Shown: positions 1-8,684, numbered from the stretch's first letter. The stretch is 36,926 nucleotides of DNA from Comamonadaceae bacterium (GCA_030528485.1 JAUMYU010000018.1:1-36926), one strand, 5' to 3'. The notes: generated from the letters alone by a model not told the origin. Translations and numbers: made by a program.

Positions 1-52
1 TGCGGCGGGGTCAGCGCCTTGCACTGCACACGCCGGGGCGCTCTCGCGGGGG

Positions 53-81
53 GCGCAAAGTGCATAACACGCTCTAGGATC
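53..81 (+). promoter_or_regulatory. Promoter-like conserved motif with -10 TAGGAT
   Basis: The stretch GCGCAAAGTGCAT at 53-65 continues to CACGCTCTAGGATC at 68-81. The TAGGAT at 75-80 would be the -10 box. The same 13-mer occurs at 29524-29536, and the CATNACnnGCTCTAGnATC part recurs on the minus strand upstream of the genes starting at 18019 and 24417. Here it runs straight into a truncated reading frame, so it may be a promoter whose original gene was lost. No transcript evidence is available. Confidence 0.4.
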
Positions 82-276
82 ACGCAGGCGAAAGAGAAAT
101 GGGGCGAGTTGTCCGTGAACTACGCGGGCGGCAATACCTACGCGGAGGGACTGATCGACATGGCCGAGGCCCTATCCGCCCACGTCTGCGAGCTATGCGG
201 CAGCCCCGGCATCTTGCAGGAGGGGCCAACGTTGCGCACGCGCTGCGCGGCACACACGGGCCAGCCCATCCCCTGA
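79..276 (+). pseudogene. C-terminal remnant of a phage-type hypothetical protein
   Basis: The frame encodes about 65 residues containing KEKWGEL, YAGG, MAEALSAHVCELCG and a closing RTRCAAH. This matches, from memory, the C-terminal half of a common small phage/prophage hypothetical family (pattern KEKFGGLRFYY, MAEAMS, CExCGxPG, RTxCxxH). The Cys pairs suggest a metal-binding knuckle. No plausible start codon with a ribosome site exists in frame: upstream the frame enters a promoter-like motif at 53-81 and GC-rich sequence. I read it as a 5'-truncated relic, perhaps of a prophage or a recombination event. An intact short protein from an alternative start (TTG at 19) is possible but unlikely. 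Bases 277-494, between this relic and the repeat at 495, hold nothing I recognise. Confidence 0.45.
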
Positions 277-494
277 TCGTCAGGCCGTCGTCGCTTCGGC
301 CTGCTGGACGTGCCCGGCTTGCGGCCGCGCATCGGCGGCGGCGCGGGCAGGCATCGGGAGACCCTGCCAGTCGCTGGGCACGCCCAAGCGCGCTGCCCCG
401 TGGGTCGGCGCTGCGTCAGCGAACTACAGCCGCGCCCTCTGCGGTCCGCCCGGGTGTTCGGGATTTTGGGCCGGACGGCAAGCTGCCATCGCGC

Positions 495-578
495 AATTTT
501 ACAAATCAATAGGAAAAATAATTGCCTTGTTTCGGCTTGATTCGTATTGTTTGAATTTTACTTTTGATTTATAAAATT
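495..578 (-). repeat. Family I AT-rich palindromic repeat, copy A
   Basis: This is an AT-rich island in GC-rich DNA. The core on the minus strand reads CAAGCCGAAACAAGG. The outer arms AATTTTAC+AAATCAA and (reverse complement of the other end) AATTTTAT+AAATCAA pair almost perfectly. It lies 3' of lipB and points in the same direction as lipB. Function is unknown; it could be a terminator-like hairpin or a non-autonomous mobile element. Confidence 0.75.
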
Positions 579-613
579 GCCGCCCAACTACGCCACCCAT
601 TCACGCCGCCCAG

Positions 614-1324
614 CTACGCCGCCAATTGCGCCTGCAATTGCTCGGCCAGGCAGGCGGCCACGGTCTCCCAATCGGCGCTCACGCCCAGCGAGCGCATGTC
701 GCACGTGGCCAGGTGCGCGTAGCCGCAGGGGTTGATCTGGCGGTAGGGCTGCAAGTCCATCGCCACGTTCAGCGCCAGGCCGTGGTAGCTGCACCCCCGG
801 CTGACTTTGATGCCCAGCGCGGCGATTTTGGCCAGGCCCGCAAAACCGGGGGCGGGAGCGTCCGGGGCCAAAGCGGCGGGGCCATGCGCCGCGCCATCGG
901 GGTTTGCCGCGTCGCTGCGGTGTGCTGCATCCGGGCCGGGCCAGGGCACGTACACGCCGGGTGCGCCCGCCACGCGCTGGCCGTGCAGGCCAAAAGCGCG
1001 CAGCGTGGCAATGGCCGCTTCTTCCAGCCGGTGGACGTAATCGCGGATCAGCAGGCCGCGGCGGCGCAAATCCAGCAAGGGGTAGGCCACCACCTGGCCG
1101 GGGCCGTGGTAGGTGACTTGCCCGCCGCGCGTGGTGCGGACGATGGGGATGTCCCCCGCCGCCAGCACGTGGCGCGCATCGCCTGCCGTGCCCAGCGTAT
1201 AGACGCCAAGGTGCTGGCACAGCCATAGCTCATCGCCGGTGTGCGCGCTGCGCGCCTCGGTCCAGGCTTGCATGGCGGCGGCGGTCGAGGGGTAGTCAAC
1301 CAGCCCCAGGTGGCGGATGTGCAT
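614..1324 (-). CDS. lipB: Octanoyl-[acyl carrier protein]:protein N-octanoyltransferase
   Basis: LipB moves the octanoyl group from octanoyl-ACP to a lysine of lipoate-dependent enzymes (pyruvate and 2-oxoglutarate dehydrogenase E2, GcvH), the first step of lipoic acid synthesis in the cytoplasm. The protein is 236 residues. The family signature RGGQVTYHGPGQ is at residues 67-78, the catalytic lysine is in AKIAALGIKV (Lys166) and the catalytic cysteine in NPCGY (Cys200). An Ala/Pro-rich insertion of about 35 residues (127-162) precedes the lysine motif. The ATG at 1324 gives the usual N-terminus (IRHLGLVDY); an upstream TTG at 1384 would overlap the ybeD-like stop but adds an unconserved 20 residues. 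ybeD-like and lipB form a likely operon. lipA, the usual next gene, is absent here; a repeat lies there instead. Confidence 0.95.
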   Translation of the reverse strand: MHIRHLGLVDYPSTAAAMQAWTEARSAHTGDELWLCQHLGVYTLGTAGDARHVLAAGDIPIVRTTRGGQVTYHGPGQVVAYPLLDLRRRGLLIRDYVHRLEEAAIATLRAFGLHGQRVAGAPGVYVPWPGPDAAHRSDAANPDGAAHGPAALAPDAPAPGFAGLAKIAALGIKVSRGCSYHGLALNVAMDLQPYRQINPCGYAHLATCDMRSLGVSADWETVAACLAEQLQAQLAA

Positions 1325-1380
1325 GGTAGGCGGGGCAGATGCGGCAGGGCGTTCGGGCAGCTTGTGCAGGCTGGCTGCCT

Positions 1381-1650
1381 TCAAAACACCATCTTGACGA
1401 GCGGGTGCGCCGTCAATTCCTGGTAGATGCCATCCAGGTGCTCGCGGCTGGTGGCGGTGATGGTGATGGTGACGCTCAAATACTTGCCCTCGCGGCTCTC
1501 GCGCAGCTCGACCGTGGCCGGGTCAAAGCCCGCATCGTGGCGGGCGGCAATGGTTTTGACGGCTTCGACGAACTCGTCGGATTTGAGGCCCATCACCTTG
1601 ATGGGGAATTCCAGCGGGTATTCGATGATGGATTCCTGGGCGTTGCTCAT
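1381..1650 (-). CDS. ybeD: DUF493 (YbeD-like) small protein
   Basis: This 89-residue protein belongs to the DUF493/YbeD family: PLEFPIKVMG near the N-terminus, an alternating hydrophobic strand YLSVTITITATS, then HLDGIYQELTAHPLVKMVF. E. coli YbeD has a ferredoxin-like alpha/beta fold resembling small regulatory (ACT-like) domains, with no known reaction. It lies just upstream of lipB on the same strand, an arrangement common in proteobacteria, so it is probably co-transcribed. The ATG at 1650 is the only start giving the family N-terminus. Family assignment is firm; the molecular role is not known. Confidence 0.9.
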   Translation of the reverse strand: MSNAQESIIEYPLEFPIKVMGLKSDEFVEAVKTIAARHDAGFDPATVELRESREGKYLSVTITITATSREHLDGIYQELTAHPLVKMVF

Positions 1651-1786
1651 GGCGTTTGCGTAAAAAGCGGGGAGGAGAAAAAGGCCGCTTTTCGGCGCGG
1701 CGCAAAGCGCCCCATTGTGCCGTGGTTCGGTCAGGCCGGTTGCTGGGCTGGGGATTTTGCGAAGGCGGCCTGTGCGCCGGACGCTC

Positions 1787-1792
1787 TACACT
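1787..1792 (+). promoter_or_regulatory. Candidate -10 box of the EamA exporter gene
   Basis: TACACT follows CGCTC, matching the CGCTCTAnnAT context seen before several genes in this window. The start codon is 38 bases downstream. No convincing -35 box was found. Confidence 0.35.
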
Positions 1793-1830
1793 CGCGGCCC
1801 CGCGCTTTTTTTCTGCCTTCATTGCTTGTT

Positions 1831-2730
1831 ATGCGTACCACTCTCTCGCCTGTCACAGCGTTTTTGCTGACCTTGCCAACCCTGCTGTGGGCGGGCAATG
1901 CGGTGGTGGGCCGCATCCTGGCGCCACTGGCGCCGCCGCTGACGCTGAACTTGCTGCGCTGGGCGCTGGCGGTCGTGTTGCTGCTGCCGCTGGGCTGGCG
2001 CTTGTGGGGGATGCGCGCCCAGTTGGCGGGTTCGCTCAAGCCATTGGCGCTCATGGGCTTGCTGGGCGTGGGCTGCTACAACGCTTTTCAGTACATGGCG
2101 CTGAAAACCTCCACGCCGCTGAACGTCACGCTGGTGGCGGCGAGCATGCCGCTTTGGATGATGCTGGTAGGCGCGCTGTTTTTTGGCGAGCGTCCCGGGC
2201 TGCGCCAGGGCGTGGCGGCGCTGTGCTCCATCTCTGGCGTGCTGGTGGTGCTCTCCGGCGGGCAATGGCAGCGGCTGGCGGCGCTGCATCTGGTGCCTGG
2301 CGATGTGCTGATGCTCGCCGCCGCTGTGTGCTGGGCAGGCTATAGCTGGTTGCTGATGCGCGCGCAACTGCCCGCCGAGCTGCGTGGCGACTGGGCCGCT
2401 TTTTTGTTGGCGCAAATCCTGTGCGGGCTGGTGTGGTCGGGCCTGTCCACCACTGTGGAGTGGCAGGTGGGGCAGCCGCATATCGTTTGGGGCTGGCCGT
2501 TGCTGCTGGGCTTGGTGTATCTGGCGGTGGGGCCGTCGCTGATCGCCTATCGTTGCTGGGGCCTGGGCGTGCAGCGCGCAGGGCCAACGGTGGCGGCGTT
2601 TTTTTCCAACCTCACGCCCCTGTTTGCAGCCATTCTTTCGGCCGCTTTGCTGGGCGAAACGCCGCAGGCCTACCACGCATTGGCGTTCGCGCTGATCGTG
2701 GCGGGCATCGTGATTTCGGCCCGCAAATGA
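1831..2730 (+). CDS. DMT superfamily (EamA) transporter
   Basis: The 299-residue protein has about ten hydrophobic segments arranged as two EamA halves, each starting with an entry like LPTLLWAGNAVVGR and ending with a short loop such as GERPG or GETPQ. This is the usual length and layout of drug/metabolite transporters of the inner membrane, which mostly export amino acids, nucleotides or other small metabolites. The conserved PTVAAFFSNLTPLFAAILS segment of the second half is clear. The substrate cannot be read from sequence. The ATG at 1831 begins the first membrane helix directly. It is divergent from ybeD-lipB and precedes apaG by about 100 bases, so shared transcription with apaG is possible but not required. 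Confidence 0.85.
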   Translation: MRTTLSPVTAFLLTLPTLLWAGNAVVGRILAPLAPPLTLNLLRWALAVVLLLPLGWRLWGMRAQLAGSLKPLALMGLLGVGCYNAFQYMALKTSTPLNVTLVAASMPLWMMLVGALFFGERPGLRQGVAALCSISGVLVVLSGGQWQRLAALHLVPGDVLMLAAAVCWAGYSWLLMRAQLPAELRGDWAAFLLAQILCGLVWSGLSTTVEWQVGQPHIVWGWPLLLGLVYLAVGPSLIAYRCWGLGVQRAGPTVAAFFSNLTPLFAAILSAALLGETPQAYHALAFALIVAGIVISARK

Positions 2731-2820
2731 TTTTTCTGGGGCGAAGCCTTGCGCCATCTGTGCCCGTGCAAAGGTCGGTGGGCATCGGGGCCAGTGGGCA
2801 GTCGCCTGTCCAAAACGCTC

Positions 2821-2826
2821 TACCAT
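2821..2826 (+). promoter_or_regulatory. Candidate -10 box of apaG (near-leaderless)
   Basis: TACCAT, in the context ACGCTC+TACCATC, ends seven bases before the apaG ATG at 2834, so transcription would begin at or very near the start codon. The -35 region is weak. The same -10 context occurs before other genes in this window. Confidence 0.35.
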
Positions 2827-2833
2827 CACGCCC

Positions 2834-3268
2834 ATGGCCAGCAGCATCCCCTTTCACGTTGACGTGCGCACGCAGTATCTGCCCGAGCAATCCCGCCCTG
2901 CGCAGGGGCTGTACCGCTTTGCCTACACCATTCGCATCACCAACTCCGGCCCGCAGGCCGGACAAGTCATCGCCCGCCATTGGTGGATTCGCCACGGCGA
3001 TGGACAGACTGAGCAGGTGCGCGGCCTGGGCGTTGTGGGCGCGCAGCCCTTGCTCAAGCCGGGCGAGACGTTTGAGTACACCAGCGCCTGTCAATTGCGC
3101 ACGCCTACGGGCGCCATGCGCGGTCATTACCTGTGCGTGACGGAAGAAGGCCAGGTTTTCGAATCCCCTATTGCCGAGTTCACGCTGGACGCCTACGCGC
3201 GCGAGCGCCCGGACGCCGCCCTGGCCCGCGAGCTGTCGTTGCCGCCCGGCCCGCGCGTGCTGCACTGA
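2834..3268 (+). CDS. apaG: Co2+/Mg2+ efflux-associated protein ApaG
   Basis: This is a 144-residue ApaG/DUF525 domain protein with an Ig-like (fibronectin type III) beta fold. Family motifs are visible: YRFAYTIRITNSGPQ, ARHWWIRHGDG, VRGLGVVGAQPLLKPGE, FEYTSAC, TPTGAMRGHY and an acidic-hydrophobic C-terminal strand. Mutants in Salmonella corA-era screens linked ApaG to cobalt and magnesium handling, but its biochemistry is unsettled. Start and length match the family, with about ten extra C-terminal residues. It precedes thiL by 59 bases on the same strand; the pair could be co-transcribed. Confidence 0.93.
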   Translation: MASSIPFHVDVRTQYLPEQSRPAQGLYRFAYTIRITNSGPQAGQVIARHWWIRHGDGQTEQVRGLGVVGAQPLLKPGETFEYTSACQLRTPTGAMRGHYLCVTEEGQVFESPIAEFTLDAYARERPDAALARELSLPPGPRVLH

Positions 3269-3327
3269 TGCCGCAGGGCCGGCCCCATGCCGCACGCGCT
3301 GCCCACGTATTGCCACATGTATTGTCT

Positions 3328-4392
3328 ATGGGCGAGTTTGACCTGATCCGCCGCTACTTCAGCGGCCCTGACTGGCAGATGCGCAGCCGCGCTGTGGTGC
3401 AGGGCGTGGGCGATGACTGCGCCTTGCTGCAACCGGCGGCGGGCATGCAATTGGCCATCTCCTGCGATACCTTGAACGAAGGGCGTCATTTTGTGCCCGG
3501 CGCCGATCCGGCCCGCCTGGGGCACAAGGCCCTGGCCGTCAATTTGAGCGATCTGGCCGCCTGCGGCGCTGCGCCATTGGGCTTTACGCTGGGGCTCAGC
3601 CTGCCTGCCATCGACGAAAGCTGGCTGAGCGCCTTCGCCCAGGGCATGCAGCAACTGGCGCGCGCCAGCGCCTGCCCGCTGGTGGGCGGCGACACCACCC
3701 GCGGCCCGCTGGCCTTGCACATCACCGTGTTTGGCCAAGTGCCGCAAGGCCAGGCGCTGCTGCGCAGCGGCGCGCGACCGGGGGATCGGGTGTACGTCAC
3801 CGGCGCCATTGGCGAGGCCCGCGCCGGGCTGCATGTGCTGCAAAACACGCCGCCCTGGGACGAAGCGGAAGCGCCCGCCGCAGCAATCAAGGCGTCGATC
3901 ACCGCATCGGCTGCCGAACCAGTTGCCGCATGCAAGGCCCGCCTGCTCGAGCGCCTCGAAGCCCCCGCCCCGCGCCTGGTGCTGGGTCAGCGCCTGCGGG
4001 GCGTGGCCAGCAGCGCGATTGATTTGAGCGACGGCCTGCAAGGCGACCTGGGCCATATCCTGCGCGCCAGCGGCGTGGGTGCGCGCCTCAGCGGCCCGGC
4101 CCTGCTGGCCACCGCCCCCAAGCTGTGGCGCGTCCCCGCGCTGGCGGGCTGGAGCACCGCCCGGCGCGTGGCCTTTGCCCTGGCGGGGGGGGACGATTAC
4201 GAGCTGCTGTTCACCGCTCCGCCCGAGCGGCATGCGCAAGTGCTGGCGCTCGGCCAAGGCGCCGATGGCCGGGGCGGCGACCTGCCCATCCACCCCATTG
4301 GCCACATCACCGCAACGCCGGGCCTGACGGTGCTGGACGAAGCCGATGCGCCCATGGCGCTCACGTCGGCCTCGTTCGATCACTTCGCCTAA
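3328..4392 (+). CDS. thiL: Thiamine-monophosphate kinase
   Basis: ThiL phosphorylates thiamine monophosphate with ATP to give thiamine pyrophosphate, the last step of cofactor synthesis. The protein has 354 residues against about 325 in most homologues. Seen motifs: MGEFDLIRRYF at the start, GDDCA (residues 29-33, Mg/ATP-binding), NLSDLAACGAAP, VGGDTTRG, AIDLSDGLQGDL and GGDDYELLFTAP. The extra length is an Ala-rich insertion around residues 172-205 between the two halves. The ATG at 3328 gives the canonical N-terminus. In many proteobacteria pgpA follows thiL; here the gene is followed within a few bases by family I repeat copy B. Confidence 0.95.
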   Translation: MGEFDLIRRYFSGPDWQMRSRAVVQGVGDDCALLQPAAGMQLAISCDTLNEGRHFVPGADPARLGHKALAVNLSDLAACGAAPLGFTLGLSLPAIDESWLSAFAQGMQQLARASACPLVGGDTTRGPLALHITVFGQVPQGQALLRSGARPGDRVYVTGAIGEARAGLHVLQNTPPWDEAEAPAAAIKASITASAAEPVAACKARLLERLEAPAPRLVLGQRLRGVASSAIDLSDGLQGDLGHILRASGVGARLSGPALLATAPKLWRVPALAGWSTARRVAFALAGGDDYELLFTAPPERHAQVLALGQGADGRGGDLPIHPIGHITATPGLTVLDEADAPMALTSASFDHFA

Positions 4393-4396
4393 AATG

Positions 4397-4470
4397 TCAA
4401 ATCAAAGTAAATTTGATTTGAGTATAGAATTGCCGAAATAGGGTGTTTTTATTTCCTATTGATATAGAAA
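4397..4470 (+). repeat. Family I AT-rich palindromic repeat, copy B
   Basis: Left arm AAATCAAAGTAAAT, core TTGCCGAAATAGGG and right arm ATTTCCTATTGAT place this in family I. It begins five bases after the thiL stop and points the same way as thiL. The right arm lies in the leader of the NUDIX gene that follows. Confidence 0.75.
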
Positions 4471-4507
4471 AATCCTTGTATTCCCCTTTGCCAGTCCCGC
4501 CTCTGCC

Positions 4508-5056
4508 ATGCAATCGCGCCACCTCATCCACCACTGCCGCCGCTGCGGCCATGCCGTCGAGCAACGCGTGCCCGACGACGGCGATACCCGCGTGCGCGCC
4601 ATCTGCCCCGCCTGCCACCTTGTGCACTACCTCAACCCGCTCAACGTCGTGGGCACCATCCCCGTGTGGGAAGACAAAGTGCTGCTGTGCAAGCGCAACA
4701 TCGAGCCGCGCATGGGCAAGTGGACGCTGCCCGCAGGCTTCATGGAGCTGGACGAAACCACCGCCGAAGGCGCCGCGCGCGAAACCTGGGAGGAGGCCGG
4801 TATCCACGTGGACATGGGGCCGCTGTTCTCCATCATCAGCGTGCCGCGCGTAGGCCAGGTGCACCTGTTCTACCGCGCCGCCATGCGCAGCCCCGAATTC
4901 GCCCCCGGCCCCGAAACCCAGCAAGCGCGCCTGTACGCCGAGGCCGACATCCCCTGGGCCGAGCTGGCCTTCCAGACCACCCAGCGCACGCTGGAACGCT
5001 TTTTCGCCGACCGCCGCGCAGGGGCTTTCGGCCTGCACGATTTGCGGATTGATTAA
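4508..5056 (+). CDS. NUDIX hydrolase with N-terminal zinc ribbon
   Basis: The 182-residue protein has an N-terminal zinc ribbon (Cys10, Cys13, Cys33, Cys36) followed by a NUDIX domain with a complete box at residues 77-99 (G-x5-E-x7-R-E-x-x-E-E-x-G-I), whose glutamates bind Mg. NUDIX enzymes cleave nucleoside diphosphates linked to another moiety; zinc-ribbon members include NudC-like NADH/RNA-cap pyrophosphatases, but the NudC marker beyond the box (SQPWPFPxS) is not visible, so the substrate is open. The ATG at 4508 starts right before the ribbon. Its TAA stop is directly followed by a family II repeat, a pattern repeated at two other genes here. Confidence 0.88.
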   Translation: MQSRHLIHHCRRCGHAVEQRVPDDGDTRVRAICPACHLVHYLNPLNVVGTIPVWEDKVLLCKRNIEPRMGKWTLPAGFMELDETTAEGAARETWEEAGIHVDMGPLFSIISVPRVGQVHLFYRAAMRSPEFAPGPETQQARLYAEADIPWAELAFQTTQRTLERFFADRRAGAFGLHDLRID

Positions 5057-5220
5057 GAACCTGCTCAAAATCTCTGCACGGCGGTCAAGAGAGCGGATTT
5101 GGGCGGTCTGCTGCGCCCGCAAAGCCTCGCCATAGCGGGCGCTATGGCTGTGTTTTGCGCCTTGCAGCCCATCCCAAACCGCTTCTTGCCCACTCGCGCC
5201 GAGATCTTGAACAGGTTCTA
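5057..5220. repeat. Family II repeat with terminal inverted ends, copy 1
   Basis: The left end GAACCTGCTCAAAATCTC and the reverse complement of the right end TTAGAACCTGTTCAAGATCT are imperfect inverted repeats of about 18-20 bases. The interior holds a smaller palindrome around CATAGCGGGCGCTATG. Sequence between the ends (GGATTTGGGCG, GCGCCTTGC, CCCATCCCAAA, CGCCGAGAT) is shared with copy 2 at 9193-9313. It starts on the base after the NUDIX stop codon. The layout resembles a MITE or a bidirectional hairpin; no transposase is encoded. Confidence 0.75.
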
Positions 5221-5327
5221 ACGCCCGCGTGCAGCCGCACCGTGTCGCCGTCAAAGCGCACTTGCCCCGGCGTTTGGCCGTCGGGGCTTGGGGCGGATTT
5301 CGATGGGGCTGGACGTGCGCGGTTCGA

Positions 5328-5936
5328 TCATTTCTGCCCGGCCAGCAGGGCATCGTCAATGGCATCGGCGCGCAGGCGGGCGGGGCGCTGGCTGTGCGCT
5401 TCTACAAAGGCGAGGAAGGCCGGGCGCGACTCCAGCAGTTGGAATTGCAGATACCAGCCCACGTAGGCGGATACCAGCAGGTCGGCTGCGGTGAAGGTAT
5501 CACCGGCCAGATGGGTTCGGTCTTTGAGGGCGGCTTGCAGGGTGTCGAGCACATCCTGCTCGGTGCCGAAACCGGCGTTTTCCGGCTTGGGCAAGGCGCC
5601 GGTCATTTTGGCGCTGATGAGCTGCTCCAGCGGCGCCATGAAGCTAATCCAGCGGTAATAGCTGCCGCGCTCAGGCGCGCCCACGGGCGGGGCGAGTTTT
5701 TTCTCGGGTACGAGGTCGGCCAGATACAGGCAAATCGCCGCCACTTCGGTGATGACGGTGTCGCCGTGCCGGATGGCGGGCACCTTGCCCATGGGGTTGA
5801 TGGCGCGGTATTCGGGCGCTTTCATGCTGCTGCCGTATTCCAGCAGCACGGTGTCGTAAGGCAGGCCGGTTTCTTCCAGCATCCAGCGCACGACGCGCCC
5901 GCGGGACATGGGGTGGGTGTAAAAGGCCAGAGGCAT
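5328..5936 (-). CDS. Glutathione S-transferase family protein
   Basis: The 202-residue protein has an N-terminal thioredoxin-like GST domain (FYTHPMSRGRVVRWMLEE, then the cis-proline segment MGKVPAI and the glutathione gamma-Glu site TEVAAICLYLAD) and an all-helical C-terminal domain with TAADLLVS. Ser11 in MSRGR sits where the catalytic Ser/Tyr is found in bacterial beta/theta-like classes. Such proteins conjugate glutathione to electrophiles or act as reductases; the substrate is unknown. The glutathione synthetase gene gshB lies at 19902. Start ATG at 5936 fits the family. It is divergent from the psi-like gene, and no partner gene is evident. Confidence 0.9.
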   Translation of the reverse strand: MPLAFYTHPMSRGRVVRWMLEETGLPYDTVLLEYGSSMKAPEYRAINPMGKVPAIRHGDTVITEVAAICLYLADLVPEKKLAPPVGAPERGSYYRWISFMAPLEQLISAKMTGALPKPENAGFGTEQDVLDTLQAALKDRTHLAGDTFTAADLLVSAYVGWYLQFQLLESRPAFLAFVEAHSQRPARLRADAIDDALLAGQK

Positions 5937-6038
5937 GGCGCGCTCCTGTTTGAGTAAAGGCGGCAGTGTGGCACAGGGCCTGTTTCTCGATGAGCGTCAT
6001 CAAACGCCCTGGCTGCATGGCCCTCAAGGCAATGTCTC

Positions 6039-6044
6039 TACAAT
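6039..6044 (+). promoter_or_regulatory. Candidate -10 box of the psi-like gene
   Basis: TACAAT in the context TCTC+TACAATCGGCGG lies 52 bases before the ATG at 6096. It is the best match to a consensus -10 in this interval; the -35 is poor. Confidence 0.4.
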
Positions 6045-6095
6045 CGGCGGCCTTTCTTGCCCTTCGCCAGCCTTGCGCCTTTCGTCTTTCGTCCC

Positions 6096-6917
6096 ATGCT
6101 TGCCTTGTCCCTGGATAGCCGCAGACTCGCCATGCTGAAGGCGATGGGGGCGGATGCGTGGTGGGTGAAGCCGCCTGCGGCCGTTGCAGGGCTTGCGGCA
6201 GCGCCTGAGGCCAAGCCAGCCACCGTGCAGGCCGCGGTGGCCTCGCCCGCAGTGGCCAGGCAAGCGCCGCCGCCGATGCAACCCCAGGCTTCGGAGCGCG
6301 CCCAGGCGCGGCCTTCGCCCGCCAAGCCCTTGCCGCCAGCGCCCAGCGCGCGTGCGGCGCATGCGCCAGCCTCGTCGCCCGCTGCTCGCCAGCGCGCCAG
6401 CGCACCGGCACCGGCCGTTGTGCCCGCTTTGGCGCCGCTGGGCCTGCTGGCCGCCAGCCCGTGGCTGCGCCCCGATGCGCTTGCGGCAGCGCCAGCCGCC
6501 TCGTCACCCTCTTATCTGCTGGTGGTGGACGATCTCCGCGCCCTGGGGCAAGAGCAGGAAACGGCCCGGCGCCTCTTGCACAACATGCTGCATGCCATGG
6601 GCCTGGCACAAAGCCCGGCGGTCTGGTGGAGTCAGGCGCGCCGCCTCGCTCAAGGGGAGCAGGCCACGCCCATTGAGGCGTTGCTCGGCCAGTGCCAGCC
6701 CCGGGTGCTGATTGCCTTGGGGCGCGATGCGGCCCAGGCGGTGCTGGGCGATGAGCGCCCGTTGGGCGTGCTGCGCCGCACGGAGCACCGCATGGCCCAT
6801 GCGCCTGCGGTGCCCGTGGTGGTGACGTACAGTCCAGCCTATTTGCTGCGCGCTGCACATGCCAAGCGTGGCGCGTGGGAGGATTTACAGCGCGCCCTGC
6901 AACTGGCAGCGGCGTGA
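6096..6917 (+). CDS. UDG-fold protein lacking active site; candidate DNA polymerase III psi subunit
   Basis: The 273-residue protein has three parts: a short N-terminal motif (residues 5-26, with SRR, MG and W22/W23 then KP), an Ala/Pro-rich linker to about residue 138, and a C-terminal domain resembling family 4 uracil-DNA glycosylase. Recognisable glycosylase echoes are RRLLHNMLHAMGL, PRVLIALGRDAAQAVLG and VVVTYSPAYLLR followed by AWEDL. Yet the motif A GEAPG region reads VVDDLRAL, the catalytic HPA is SPA, and the Fe-S cysteines are missing, so base excision is very unlikely. Compared from memory with E. coli HolD (psi), the shared order SRR...L..G...W..., LVMVANDLPAL-like, and SPAL..LRA......LW suggests a clamp-loader psi subunit, which bridges the clamp loader to chi. 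The alternative is simply a decayed glycosylase paralogue. tsaB and rimI, frequent neighbours of such genes, are absent. Confidence 0.5.
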   Translation: MLALSLDSRRLAMLKAMGADAWWVKPPAAVAGLAAAPEAKPATVQAAVASPAVARQAPPPMQPQASERAQARPSPAKPLPPAPSARAAHAPASSPAARQRASAPAPAVVPALAPLGLLAASPWLRPDALAAAPAASSPSYLLVVDDLRALGQEQETARRLLHNMLHAMGLAQSPAVWWSQARRLAQGEQATPIEALLGQCQPRVLIALGRDAAQAVLGDERPLGVLRRTEHRMAHAPAVPVVVTYSPAYLLRAAHAKRGAWEDLQRALQLAAA

Positions 6918-6961
6918 TTGCAACAAGGCAACTTTTGCCTACGGAAGAAAAGGAAGCATCC

Positions 6962-7249
6962 ATGCCTTACGGCTACATCGTCGCCAATATCGACACCACC
7001 GACGCGGAAAAAATGGCCGAATACCGCCAGTGGAGCGCCGCTGCTGTGCAGGCCCACGGCGCCGAGTTTCTGGTGCGCGGAGGCCAGCAGCAGGTGCTCG
7101 AAGGGCAGGCGTTTGCGCGCACGGTAGTCATCCGCTTTCCCGACTATGCAGCGGCGCGGCTGTTCTATGATTCACCACAGTATCGCAAGGCGCGTGAAAT
7201 TCGCGAGGGCGCGGGCGTTTTCAATGTGGTCTGCGTTGAGGGCCTGTAA
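6962..7249 (+). CDS. DUF1330 domain protein
   Basis: This is a 95-residue DUF1330 family member, a dimeric alpha/beta-barrel fold of the ferredoxin-like type. Visible family features are YGYIVANIDTTD at the start, the central GGQQQVLEG, VVIRFPDYAAARLFYDSPQY and a short final strand. Proteins of this fold include small monooxygenases and isomerases, but DUF1330 members have no agreed reaction. The ATG at 6962 is preceded by the ribosome-binding sequence GGAAG seven bases upstream. Inverted repeats at about 7258-7318 (CCTCAA/TTGAGG and GGCGGC/GCCGCC) separate it from eno and may act as a terminator, although no T-run follows. Confidence 0.88.
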   Translation: MPYGYIVANIDTTDAEKMAEYRQWSAAAVQAHGAEFLVRGGQQQVLEGQAFARTVVIRFPDYAAARLFYDSPQYRKAREIREGAGVFNVVCVEGL

Positions 7250-7388
7250 CAAACAAGGCAAGGCCCCTCAAGCACTTTGAGGCCCGGCTTGCTGTGGCGG
7301 CTTTTCGCTGCCGCCTTGCACCGCAACGGCGTCGCGCCTTTGCCTACTCCCTTTTCCCCATTCCCCATCCGATTCAAGCTTCAAGTGA

Positions 7389-8684
<1,296 letters not shown>

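Noticed and set aside
138-509. Minus-strand open frame of 123 codons between the remnant and lipB
   Set aside because: Arg/Pro-rich with no family features, and it runs through repeat copy A and the remnant; typical of chance open frames in GC-rich DNA.
5251-5331. Minus-strand frame of 26 codons overlapping the GST stop (ATGA), followed in another frame by DGQTPGQVRFDGDTVRLHAG
   Set aside because: It could be a frameshifted relic of a small gene coupled to the GST gene, but it is too short and unrecognised to claim.
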